DNA of 64,000 nt, from the NCBI GenBank assembly GCA_030998225.1, contig JAPYXD010000715.1, positions 5,460,501-5,524,500 of the forward strand, read 5' to 3'. Of this stretch, positions 25,370 to 36,500 are shown in pieces. Under the pieces are notes generated by a model. The model searched no databases and was not told the DNA's origin. It saw only the letters and a list, made by a program, of their open reading frames with translations. The stretch is from Diplolepis rosae (Eukaryota > Arthropoda > Insecta > Hymenoptera > Diplolepididae). Both the position numbers and the translations under genes were made by a program. Each line of letters opens with the position of its first letter. Position 1 is the stretch's first letter.

Positions 25370-26318
25370 TTTTAGAATGACGGGGCAGTAGAAATAACAT
25401 TTTGCAACATTAAGGTTTAGCTCTCATCTTTACTTCCCTGAAAAAGCAGTATTTTCAGCACATAAAATACTAGACATAATTTTTAGAATGACTGGAACCT
25501 TAAGAATATCACCCGGGTATCTAGAAATTTGGTTCCCAGCTTGATTTCCCGTAGGAAAATATATTATAAACAGCTAGTCTCCTGAATTTAATTTTAGAAT
25601 AACGGGACAGTAGAAATACCTTTTGGCCATCTTAATGTTTAGCTCTCATATTAACTTCCCTGAGGAAGCAGTATTTTGTGCACATGGACTACTACATATG
25701 ATTTTTAGAATGCTGGAATCTCTAAAATACCACCCAGTTATCATACATTTTAGTTCTCAGCTTAAGTTTCCCTTTGGGAACATGTATTTTCAGCACATGG
25801 AATACTAGACATAATTTTTAGGATGTCGAGACCGAAATATCAGCCGGGTATCTCAACATTGGGTTCCCAGCTTGACTTCCCGTAGGAAAAATTTATTATA
25901 AACGGCTAGACTCCTGAATTTAATTTTAGAATGACAGGACAGTAGAAATACCTTTTGGCCATTTTAATGTTTAGCTCTCATCTTTACTTCCCTGAAGAAG
26001 CAGTATTTTCAGCACATAAAATACTAGACATAATTTTTAGAATGACTGGAACAGAAATATCAGTTATCTACATTTAACGGGACAGTAGAAATACCTTTTG
26101 GCCCTTAATGTTTAGGTCTCATCTTAACTTTGAGGAAGCAGTATTTTGTGCACATGGACTACTACATATGATTTTTAGAAGGAAAAATATATTAGTTCCC
26201 TTGGGAACAAACATGGAGTACTAGACATAATTTTTAGAGCCAGGTATCTAACATTGGGTTCCCAGTTTGACTTCCCGTAGGAAAAATATATTATAAACGG
26301 CCAGACTAATGTATTAAA
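25370..26318 (+). repeat. Dimer, trimer and disturbed patch
   Basis: 25370-25591 is a dimer with the GGGGCAGTAG mark. 25592-25923 is a trimer whose B reads CAGCTTAAGTTTCCCTTTGGGAACATG, a doubled mix of both B types. From about 26050 to 26250 the sequence is deletion-riddled: B and C are mostly missing, TTTTTAGAAGGAAAAATAT joins the start of one subunit to the C dyad, and TTCCCTTGGGAAC remains. Normal trimers restart at 26319. Confidence 0.7.
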
Positions 26319-28961
26319 TTTTAGAATGACGGGACAGTAGAAATACCTTTTGGCCATCTTAATGTTTAGGTCTCATCTTAACTTCCCTGAAGAAGCCGTA
26401 TTTTTAGCACCTGGACTACTGCATATCATTTTTAGAATGCTGGAATCACTAAAATACCACTCAGTTATCATACATTTTAGTTCCTAGCTTAAGTTGCCTT
26501 TGGGACATGTATTTTAAGCACATGGAGTACTAGACATAATTTTTAGGATGTCGAGACAGAAATATCAGCCGGCTATCACAACATTGGGTTTCCAGCTTGA
26601 TTTCCAGTAGGAAAAATATAGTATAAAAAGCTAGATTCCAGAATTTAATTTTAGAATGACGTGACAGTAGAAATACCTTTTGGCCATTTTAATGTTTAGC
26701 TCTCATCGTAACTTCCCTAAAGAAGCAGTATTTTCAGCACATGGACTACTGCATATCATTTTTAGAATGCTGGAATCACTAAAATACCACTCAGTTATCA
26801 TACATTTTAGTTCCTAGCTTAAGTTGCCTTTGGGACATGTATTTTAAGCACATGGAGTACTAGACATAATTTTTAGGATGTCGAGACAGAAATATCAGCC
26901 GGGTATCACAACATTGGGTTTCCAGCTTGATTTCCAGTAGGAAAAATATAGTATAAAAAGCTAGATTCCAGAATTTAATTTTAGAATGACGTGACAGTAG
27001 AAATACCTTTTGGCCATTTTAATGTTTAGCTCTCATCTTAACTTCCCTAAAGAAGCAGTATTTTCAGCACATGGACTACTGCATATCATTTTTAGAATGC
27101 TGGAATCACTAAAATACCACTCAGTTATCATACATTTTAGTTCCTAGCTTAAGTTGCCTTTGGGACATGTATTTTAAGCACATGGAGTACTAGACATAAT
27201 TTTTAGGATGTCGAGACAGAAATATCAGCCGGGTATCACAACATTGGGTTTCCAGCTTGATTTCCAGTAGGAAAAATATAGTATAAAAAGCTAGATTCCA
27301 GAATTTAATTTTAGAATGACGTGACAGTAGAAATACCTTTTGGCCATTTTAATGTTTAGTTCTCATCTTAGCTTCCCTAATGAAGCAGTATTTTCAGCAC
27401 ATGGACTACTGCATATCATTTTTAGAATGCTGGAATCACTAAAATACCACTCAGTTATCATACATTTTAGTTCCTAGCTTAAGTTGCCTTTGGGACATGT
27501 ATTTTAAGCACATGGAGTACTAGACATAATTTTTAGGATGTCGAGACAGAAATATCAGCCGGGTATCTCAACATTGGTTTCCCAGCTTGACTTCCCGTAG
27601 GAAAAATATATTATAAACGGCTAGACTCCTGAATTTAATTTTAGAATGAAGGGACAGTAGAAATACCTTTTGGCCATCTCAATGTTTAGCTCTCAACTTA
27701 ACTTCCCTGAGGAAGCAGTATTTTGAGCACATGGACTACTACATTTCATTTTTAGAATGCTGGAATCACTAAAATACCACTCAGTTATCATACATTTTAG
27801 TTCTCAGCTCTAGTTCCCTTTGGAACATGTATTTTAAGCACATGGAAGTACTAGACATAATTTTTAGGATGTCGAGACAGAAATATCAGCCGGGTATCTC
27901 AACATTGGGTTCCCAGCTTGACTTCCCGTAGGAAAAATATATTATAAACGGCTAGACTCCAGATTTTAATTTTAGAATGACGTGACAGTAGAAATACCTT
28001 TTGGCCATTTTAATGTTTAGCTCTCATCGTAACTTCCCTAAAGAAGCAGTATTTTCAGCACATGGACTACTGCATATCATTTTTAGAATGCTGGAATCAC
28101 TAAAATACCACTCAGTTATCATACATTTTAGTTCCTAGCTTAAGTTGCCTTTGGGACATGTATTTTAAGCACATGGAGTACTAGACATAATTTTTAGGAT
28201 GTCGAGACAAAAATATCAGCCGGGTATCTCAACATTGGGTATCCAGCTTGATTTCCAGTGGAAAAATATAGTATAAAAAGCTAGATTCCAGAATTTAATT
28301 ATAGAATGACGTGACAGTAGAAATACCTTTTGGCCATTTTAATGTTTAGCTCTCATCTTAACTTCCCTAAAGAAGCAGTATTTTCAGCACATGGACTACT
28401 GCATATCATTTTTAGAATGCTGGAATCACTAAAATACCACTCAGTTATCATACATTTTAGTTCCTAGCTTAAGTTGCCTTTGGGACATGTATTTTAAGCA
28501 CATGGAGTACTAGACATAATTTTTAGGATGTCGAGACAGAAATATCAGCCGGGTATCTCAACATTGGGTTCCCAGCTTGACTTCCCGTAGGAAAAATATA
28601 TTATAAACGGCTAGACTCCAGATTTTAATTTTAGAATGACGTGACAGTAGAAATACCTTTTGGCCATCTTAATGTTTAGCTCTCATCTTAACTTCCCTGA
28701 GGAAGCAGTATTTTGTGCACATGGACTACTACATAAGATTTTTAGAATGCTGGAATCTCTAAAATACCACTCAGTTATCATACATTTTAGTTCCTAGCTT
28801 AAGTTCCCTTTGGGACATGTATTTTACGCACATGGAGTATTCGACATAATTTTTAGAATGATAGGACCTTAAAAATATGCCCCGGGTATCTCAAAATTGG
28901 GTTCCCAGCTTGACTTCCCGCAGGAAAAATATATTATAAACAGCTAGACTAATGTATTTAA
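26319..28961 (+). repeat. Homogeneous 330-bp tract, eight trimers
   Basis: Spacings are 330 with one 329, one 331 and a final 333. The variant order again includes GGCTATCACAAC, TCATCGTAAC (26704, 28024) and TTCCAGTGGAAAA (28251). The last monomer introduces the C type GATAGGACCTTAAAAATATGC (28860), which is common from here to about 43.7 kb. Confidence 0.85.
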
Positions 28962-30035
28962 TTTTAGAATGACGGGGCAGTAGAAATAACATTTTGCAAC
29001 CTTAATGTTTAGCTCTCATCTTTACTTCCCTGAAGAAGCAGTATTTTCAGCACATAAAATACTAGACATAATTTTTACAATGACTGAACCTTAAGAATAT
29101 CACCCGGGTATCTAGAAATTGGGTTCCCAGCTTGATTTCCCGTAGGAAAATATATTATAAACAGCTAGACTAATGTATTAATTTTTAGAATAACGGGACA
29201 GTAGAAATACCTTTTGGCCATCTTAATGTTTAGCTCTCATATTAACTTCCCTGAGGAAGCAGTATTTTGTGCACATGGACTACTACATATGATTTTTAGA
29301 ATGCTGGAATCTCTAAAATACCACCCAGTTATCATACATTTCAGTTGTCAGCTCTAGTTTCCTTTGGAACATGTATTTTCAGCACATGGAGTAGTAGACA
29401 TAATTTTTAGGATGTCGAGACAGAAATATCAGCCGGGTATCTCAACATTGGGTTCCCAGCTTGACTTCCCGTAGGAAAAATATATTATAAACGGCTAGAC
29501 TAATGTATTAAATTTTAGAATGACGGGACAGTAGAAATAACATTTTGCAACCTTAATGTTTAGCTCTCATCTTTACTTCCCTGAAGAAGCAGTATTTTCA
29601 GCACATAAAATACTAGACATAATTTTTAGAATGACTGGACCTTAAGAATATCACCCGGGTATCTAGAAATTCTCAGCTTGATTTCCCGTAGGAAAATATA
29701 TTATAAACAGCTAGTCTCCTGAATTTAATTTTAGAATGCTGGACACTAAAATACCTTTTGGCCATCTTAATGTTTAGGTCTCATCTTAACTTCCCTGAGG
29801 AAGCGGTATTTTGTGCACATGGACTACTGCCTTTGCTGGAATCACTAAAATACCATGACATTTTAGTTCCTAGCTCTAAGTTCCCTTTGGGACATGTATT
29901 TTAAGCACATGGAATACTAGACATAATTTTTAGGATGTCGAGACAGAAATATCAGCCGGGTATCTCAACATTGGGTTCCCAGCTTGAATTCCAGTAGGAA
30001 AAATATATTATAAACGGCTAGACTCCAGATTTTAA
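28962..30035 (+). repeat. Dimer, trimer, dimer and a shortened trimer
   Basis: 28962-29182 is an intact dimer and 29183-29512 a trimer. The next dimer (from 29513) has small losses in C (GAAATTCTCAGCTTG). The following monomer is only 308 bp, with its start altered (AGAATGCTGGACACTAAAATACC) and a gap in A/B (GGACTACTGCCTTTGCTGG). This last monomer still carries GAAGCGGTATTTTG (29800) and is followed by CTTCCTTGAAG (30100), so it is a damaged copy of the 16.5-kb and 22.4-kb segment. Confidence 0.7.
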
Positions 30036-32353
30036 TTTTAGAATGACGTGACAGTAGAAATACCTTTTGGCCATCTTAATGTTTAGCTCTCATCTTAACT
30101 TCCTTGAAGAATCCGTATTTTTAGCACCTGGACTACTGCATATCATTTTTAGAATGCTGGAATCACTAAAATACCACTCAGTTATCATACATTTTAGTTC
30201 CTAGCTTAAGTTGCCTTTGGGACATGTATTTTAAGCACATGGAGTAGTAGACATAATTTTTAGGATGTCGAGACAGAAATATCAGCCGGGTATCTCAACA
30301 TTGGGTTCCCAGCTTGACTTCCCGTAGGAAAAATATATTATAAACGGCTAGACTCCAGATTTTAATTTTAGAATGACGTGACAGTAGAAATACCTTTTGG
30401 CCATCTTAATGTTTAGCTCTCATCTTAACTTCCCTGAAGAATCCGTATTTTTAGCACCTGGACTACTGCATATCATTTTTAGAATGCTGGAATCACTAAA
30501 ATACCACTCAGTTATCATACATTTTAGTTCCTAGCTTAAGTTCCCTTTGGGACACGTATTTTAAGCACATGGAGTATTCGACATAATTTTTAGAATGATA
30601 GGACCTTAAAAATATGCCCCGGGTATCTAGAAATTGGGTTTCCAGCTTGATTTCCCGTAGGAAAAATATATTATAAAAAGCTAGACTCCAGATTTTAATT
30701 TTAGAATGACGTGACAGTAGAAATACCTTTTGGCCATTTTAATGTTTAGTTCTCATCTTAGCTTCCCTAATGAAGCAGTATTTTCAGCACATGGACTACT
30801 GCATATCATTTTTAGAATGCTGGAATCACTAAAATACCACTCAGTTATCATACATTTTAGTTCCTAGCTTAAGTTGCCTTTGGGACATGTATTTTAAGCA
30901 CATGGAGTACTAGACATAATTTTTAGGATGTCGAGACAGAAATATCAGCCGGGTATCTCAACATTGGGTTTCCAGCTTGATTTCCAGTAGGAAAAATATA
31001 GTATAAAAAGCTAGATTCCAGAATTTAATTATAGAATGACGTGACAGTAGAAATACCTTTTGGCCATTTTAATGTTTAGCTATCATCTTAGCTTCCCTAA
31101 TGAAGCAGTATTTTTAGCACATGGACTACTGCATATCATTTTTAGAATGCTGGAATCACTAAAATACCACTCAGTTATCATACATTTTAGTTCCTAGCTT
31201 AAGTTCCCTTTGGGACATGTATTTTAAGCACATGGAGTACTCGACATAATTTTTAGAATGATAGGACCTTGAAAATATGCCCCGGCTATCTAGAAATTGG
31301 GTTCCCAGCTTGATTTCCCGTAGGAAAATATATTATAAACAGCTAGACTAATGTATTTAATTTTAGAATGACGAGATAGGAGAAATACCATTTGGCCATC
31401 TTAATGTTGAGCTCTCATCTTAACTTCCCTGAAGAAGCCGTATTTTTAGCACATGGACTACTACATATGATTTTTAGAATGCTGGAATCTCTAAAATACC
31501 ACCCAGTTATCATACATTTCAGTTCTCAGCTCTAGTTCCCTTTGGAACATGTATTTTCAGCACATGGAATACTAGACATAATTTTTAGAATGTCGAGACA
31601 GAAACGTCAGCCGGGTATCTCAAAATTGGGTTCCCAGCTTGGCTTCCCGTAGGAAAAATTTATTATAAACGGCTAGACTCCTGAATTTAATTTTAGAATG
31701 ACAGGACAGTAGAAATACCTTTTGGCCATTTTAATGTTTAGCTCTCATCTTAGCTTTCCTAATGAAGCAGTATTTTCAGCACATGGACTACTGCATATCA
31801 TTTTTAGAATGCTGGAATCTCTAAAATACCACCCAGTTATCATACATTTCAGTTCTCATCTCTAGTTTCCTTTGGAACATGTGTTTTCAGCACATGAAGT
31901 ACTAGACATAATTTTTAGTCTGTCGAAACTTCAGAAATATCAGCTGGGTATCTTAGATTTGGGTTCTATGCTTGACTTCCCGTAGGAAAAATATATTATA
32001 AACAGCTAGTCTCCTGAATTTAATTTTAGAATGACGGGACAGTAGAAATACCTTTTGGCCATCTTAATGTTTAGCTCTCATCTTAACTTCCCTGAGGAAG
32101 CAGTATTTTGTGCACATGGACTACTACATATGATTTTTAGAATGCTGGAATCTCTAAAATACCACCCAGTTATCATACATTTCAGTTCTCAGCTCTAGTT
32201 TCCTTTGGAACATGTATTTTCAGCACATGGAATACTAGACATAATTTTTAGGATGTCGAGACACAAATATCAGCCGGGTATCACAACATTGGGTTCCCAG
32301 CTTGACTTCCCGTAGGAAAAATATATTATAAACAACTAGACTAATGTATTTAA

Positions 32354-32464
32354 TTTTAGAATGACGGGACAGTAGAAATACCTTTTGGCCATCTTAATGT
32401 TTAGCTCTCATCTTAACTTCCCTGAGGAAGCAGTATTTTGTGCACATGGACTACTACATATGAT
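32354..32464 (+). repeat. Subunit A of the monomer (111 bp)
   Basis: This subunit opens TTTTAGAATGACGGGACAG, has TTTAGCTCTCATCTTAACTT in the middle, then CTTCCCTGAGGAAG, then a GTATTTT..GCACATGGACTACTA tail. The middle, dyad and tail align in order with subunit B. Two main 5' versions of A occur in the array. One has CCTTTTGGCCATCTTAATG (trimers). The other has ACATTTTGCAACCTTAATG (mostly in 221-bp dimers). The dyad stretch also has types TGAGGAAGC, TGAAGAAGC, TAAAGAAGC and TAATGAAGC. Confidence 0.85.
32417..32430. repeat. Inverted repeat in subunit A: CTTCC-N4-GGAAG
   Basis: CTTCC and GGAAG flank a CTGA loop, giving five perfect pairs. In the other A types (TGAAGAAG, TAAAGAAG, TAATGAAG) the inner pair is lost but CTTC/GAAG with a 6-nt loop is kept. 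A dyad of the same core lies at the homologous place in B and C. It could be a protein-binding dyad or a cruciform/hairpin seed; neither can be shown from sequence alone. Confidence 0.7.
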
Positions 32465-32575
32465 TTTTAGAATGCTGGAATCTCTAAAATACCACCCAGT
32501 TATCATACATTTCAGTTCTCAGCTCTAGTTCCCTTTGGAACATGTATTTTCAGCACATGGAATACTAGACATAAT
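32465..32575 (+). repeat. Subunit B of the monomer (111 bp)
   Basis: This subunit opens TTTTAGAATGCTGGAATC, has TCAGTTCTCAGCTCTAGTT in the middle, then GTTCCCTTTGGAAC, then a GTATTTTCAGCACATGGA tail. Homology to A is clearest in the last third (GTATTTTCAGCACATGGAATACTAGACATAA versus the A tail). Two major versions occur. One is TTCTCAGCTCTAGTT with GGAACATG; the other is TTCCTAGCTTAAGTTGCC with GGGACATG, which dominates between about 12.7 and 28.8 kb. B is the subunit missing as a separate unit from the 221-bp dimers. Confidence 0.85.
32528..32541. repeat. Inverted repeat in subunit B: GTTCC-N4-GGAAC
   Basis: GTTCC and GGAAC flank CTTT, giving five perfect pairs exactly 111 bp after the dyad in subunit A. 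The outer pair is G-C here, where A has C-G. In the common alternative B type (GTTGCCTTTGGGAC) most of the stem is lost, so the dyad is not universal. Confidence 0.65.
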
Positions 32576-32683
32576 TTTTAGAATGTCGAGACAGAAATAT
32601 CAGCCGGGTATCTCAACATTGGGTTCCCAGCTTGACTTCCCGTAGGAAAAATTTATTATAAACGGCTAGACTCCTGAATTTAA
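32576..32683 (+). repeat. Subunit C of the monomer (108-111 bp)
   Basis: This subunit opens TTTTAGAATGTCGAGAC, has GGTATCTCAACATTGGGTTC and CAGCTTGACTTCCCGTAGGA, and ends in an AT-rich stretch (AAATATATTATAAAC) before TTTAATTTTAG. It is the most diverged of the three, but its start, CAGCT block and TTCC-N4-GGAA dyad fall where they do in A and B. Its 5' end has several types across the array: GTCGAGACAGAAAT, GTCGAGACTTTAAAAAT, CTGTCGAAACTTCAGAAAT, GACTGGACCTTAAGAAT and GATAGGACCTTAAAAATATG. These types are useful for tracing duplications. Confidence 0.82.
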
Positions 32684-33350
32684 TTTTAGAATGACAGGAC
32701 AGTAGAAATACCTTTTGGCCATTTTAATGTTTAGCTCTCATCTTAGCTTCCCTAATGAAGCAGTATTTTCAGGACATGGACTACTGCATATCATTTTTAG
32801 AATGCTGGAATCTCTAAAATACCACCCAGTTATCATACATTTCAGTTCTCATCTCTAGTTTCCTTTGGAACATGTGTTTTCAGCACATGAAGTACTAGAC
32901 ATAATTTTTAGTCTGTCGAAACTTCAGAAATATCAGCTGGGTATCTTAGATTTGGGTTCTATGCTTGACTTCCCGTAGGAAAAATATATTATAAACAGCT
33001 AGTCTCCTGAATTTAATTTTAGAACGACGGGACAGTAGAAATACCTTTTGGCCATCTTAATGTTTAGCTTTCAACTTAACTTCCCTGAGGAAGCATAATT
33101 TTGTGCACATGGACTACTACATATGATTTTTAGAATGCTGGAATCTCTAAAATAACACCCAGTTATCATACATTTCAGTTCTCAGCTCTAGTTCCCTTTG
33201 GGACATGTATTTTAAGCACATGGAGTACTAGACATAATTTTTAGGATGTCGAGACAAAAATATCAGCCGGGTATCTCAACATTGGTTTCCCAGCTTGATT
33301 TCCAGTAGAAAAAATATATTATAAACGGCTAGATTCCAGAATTTATTAAA

Positions 33351-33573
33351 TTTTAGAATGACGTGACAGTAGAAATAACATTTTGGCAACCATTTTAATG
33401 TTTAGCTCTCATCTTTACTTCCCTGAAGAAGCAGTATTTTCAGCACATAAAATACTGCATAATTTTTAGAATGACTGAACCTTAAGAATATCACCCGGGT
33501 ATCTAGAAATTGGGTTCCCAGCTTGATTTCCCGTAGGAAAATATATTATAAACGGCTAGACTCCTGAATTTAA
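33351..33573 (+). repeat. Union-type dimeric monomer (223 bp)
   Basis: ACATTTTGGCAACCATTTTAATG contains both CATTTTGCAACC and TTTTGGCCATTTTAATG. Just upstream, TTCCAGAATTTATTAAATTTT contains both CCAGAATTTAATTTT and TGTATTAAATTTT. The A/B tail has lost TAGAC (AAATACTGCATAATTTTTAG). It is the same kind of site as at 15691. Confidence 0.6.
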
Positions 33574-36500
33574 TTTTAGAATGACAGGACAGTAGAAATA
33601 CCTTTTGGCCATTTTAATGTTTAGCTCTCATCTTAGCTTCCCTAATGAAGCAGTATTTTCAGAAAATGGACTACTGCATATCATTTTTCGAGTGCTGGAA
33701 TCACTAAAACACCACTCAGTTATCATAAATTTTAGTTCCTAGCTTAAGTTCCCTTTGGGACATGTATTTTAAGCACATGGAGTACTCGACATAATTTTTA
33801 GAATGATTGGACCTTAAAAATATGCCCCGGGTATCTAGAAATTGGGTTTCCAGCTTGATTTCCCGTAGGAAAAATATATTATAAAAAGCTAGACTCCAGA
33901 TTTTAATTTTAGAATGACGTGACAGTAGAAATACCTTTTGGCCATCTCAATGTTTAGCTCTCAACTTAACTTCCCTGAGGAAGCAGTATTTTCAGCACAT
34001 GGACTACTGCATATCATTTTTAGAATGCTGGAATCACTAAAATACCACTCAGTTATCATACATTTTAGTTCCTAGCTTAAGTTGCCTTTGGAACATGTAT
34101 TTTAAGCACATGGAGTACTAGACATAATTTTTAGGATGTCGAGACAGAAATATCAGCCGGCTATCACAACATTGGGTTTCCAGCTTGATTTCCAGTAGGA
34201 AAAATATAGTATAAAAAGCTAGATTCCAGAATTTAATTTTAGAATGACGTGACAGTAGAAATAACATTTTGCAACCTTAATGTTTAGCTCTCATCTTTAC
34301 TTCCCTGAAGAAGCAGTATTTTCAGCACATAAAATACTAGACATAATTTTTAGAATGACTGGACCTTAAGAATATCACCCGGGTATCTAGAAATTGGGTT
34401 CCCAGCTTGATTTCCCGTAGGAAAATATATTATAAACAGCTAGTCTCCTGAATTTAATTTTAGAATAACGGGACAGTAGAAATACCTTTTGGCCATCTTA
34501 ATGTTTAGCTCTCATATTAACTTCCCTGAGGAAGCAGTATTTTGTGCACATGGACTACTACATATGATTTTTAGAATGCTGGAATCTCTAAAATACCACC
34601 CAGTTATCATACATTTTAGTTCTCAGCTCTAGTTTCCTTTGGAACATGTGTTTTCAGCACATGAAGTACTAGACATAATTTTTAGTCTGTCGAAACTTCA
34701 GAAATATCAGCTGGGTATCTTAGATTTGGGTTCTATGCTTGACTTCCCGTAGGAAAAATATATTATAAACGGCTAGACTCCTGAATTTAATTTTAGAATG
34801 ACGGGACAGTAGAAAAACCTTTTGGCCATCTTAATGTTTAGCTTTCAACTTAACTTCCCTGAGGAAGCATAATTTTGTGCACATGGACTACTACATATGA
34901 TTTTTAGAATGCTGGAATCTCTAAAATACCACCCAGTTATCATACATTTCAGTTCTCAGCTCTAGTTCCCTTTGGAACATGTATTTTCAGCACATGGAAT
35001 ACTAGACATAATTTTTAGAATGTCGAGACAGAAACGTCAGCCGGGTATCTCAAAATTGGGTTCCCAGCTTGACTTCCCGTAGGAAAAATATATTATAAAC
35101 GGCTAGACTAATGTATTTAATTTTAGAATGACGGGACAGTAGAAATAACATTTGGAAACTTTAATGTTTAGCTCTCATCTTAACTTCCCTGAAGAAGCAG
35201 TATTTTCAGCACATAAAATACTAGACATAATTTTTAGAATGACTGGACCTTAGGAATATCACCCGGGTATCTAGAAATTGGGTTTCCAGCTTGATTTCCC
35301 GTAGGAAAAATATATTATTAAAAGCTAGACTCCAGATTTTAATTTTAGAATGACGTGACAGTAGAAATACCTTTTGGCCATTTTAATGTTTAGCTCTCAT
35401 CTTAACTTCCCTAAAGAAGCAGTATTTTCAGCACATGGACTACTGCATATCATTTTTAGAATGCTGGAATCACTAAAATACCACTCAGTTATCATACATT
35501 TTAGTACCTAGCTTAAGTTGCCTTTGGGACATGTATTTTAAGCACATGGAGTACTAGACATAATTTTTAGGATGTCGAGACAGAAATATCAGCCGGGTAT
35601 CTCAACATTGGGTTTCCAGCTTGATTTCCAGTAGGAAAAATATAGTATAAAAAGCTAGATTCCAGAATTTAATTATAGAATGACGTGACAGTAGAAATAC
35701 CTTTTGGCCATTTTAATGTTTAGCTATCATCTTAGCTTCCCTAATGAAGCAGTATTTTTAGCACATGGACTACTGCATATCATTTTTAGAATGCTGGAAT
35801 CACTAAAATACCACTCAGTTATCATACATTTTAGTTCCTAGCTTAAGTTCCCTTTGGGACATGTATTTTAAGCACATGGAATACTAGACATAATTTTTAG
35901 AATGACTGGACCTTAAGAATATCACCCGGGTATCTAGAAATTGGGTTCCCAGCTTGATTTCCCGTAGGAAAATATATTATAAACAGCTAGAGTAATGTAT
36001 TTAATTTTAGAATGACGAGATAGGAGAAATACCATTTGGCCATCTTAATGTTGAGCTCTCATCTTAACTTCCCTGAAGAAGCCGTATTTTTAGCACATGG
36101 ACTACTACATATGATTTTTAGAATGCTGGAATCTCTAAAATACCACCCAGTTATCATACATTTCAGTTGTCAGCTCTAGTTTCCTTTGGAACATGTATTT
36201 TCAGCACATGGAGTAGTAGACATAATTTTTAGGATGTCGAGACAGAAATATCAGCCGGGTATCTCAACATTGGGTATCCAGCTTGACTTCCCGTAGGAAA
36301 AATATATTATAAACGGCTAGACTCCTGAATTTAATTTTAGAATGAAGGGACAGTAGAAATACCTTTTGGCCATCTTAATGTTTAGCTCTCATCTTAACTT
36401 CCCTAAAGAAGCAGTATTTTTAGCACCTGGACTACTGCATATCATTTTTAGAATGCTGGAATCACTAAAATACCACTCAGTTATCATACATTTTAGTTCC

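Larger units (their letters stand above)
32354..32683 (+). repeat. Representative full-length satellite monomer (A-B-C trimer, 330 bp)
   Basis: I use this copy as the reference. It starts at TTTTAGAATGACGGGACAG and ends just before the next such string. It divides into three subunits of 111, 111 and 108 bp, each opening with TTTTAGAATG. The start is arbitrary, since the array has no natural boundary. The 330-bp and 333-bp monomer classes differ mainly by 3 bp near the start of subunit C, where GAGACAGAAAT is replaced by GAGACTTTAAAAAT. Confidence 0.93.
30036..33350 (+). repeat. Ten trimeric monomers, mixed types
   Basis: Spacings are 330-334. This is where the GACGAGATAGGAGAAATACC start (31367) first appears, along with the ACAGGACAG..TCATCTTAGCTTTCC monomer (31707) that recurs at about 32700, 42092, 44085, 49169, 50166 and 51162. 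The reference monomer at 32354 lies here. Confidence 0.85.

Noticed and set aside
25623..25808. Open reading frame of 61 codons on +
   Set aside because: It is the same satellite frame as at 118, kept open by extra bases in a doubled B type (CAGCTTAAGTTTCCC). There is no start context, codon bias or conservation to suggest a gene.
26175..26357. Open reading frame of 60 codons on -
   Set aside because: It is the antisense of a disturbed satellite patch and is open only because of the deletions there.
32641..32683. TATA-like promoter in subunit C (AAATATATTATAAAC)
   Set aside because: It is an AT-rich stretch in an AT-rich satellite and is present in every monomer. No initiator, transcript or downstream gene supports promoter function.
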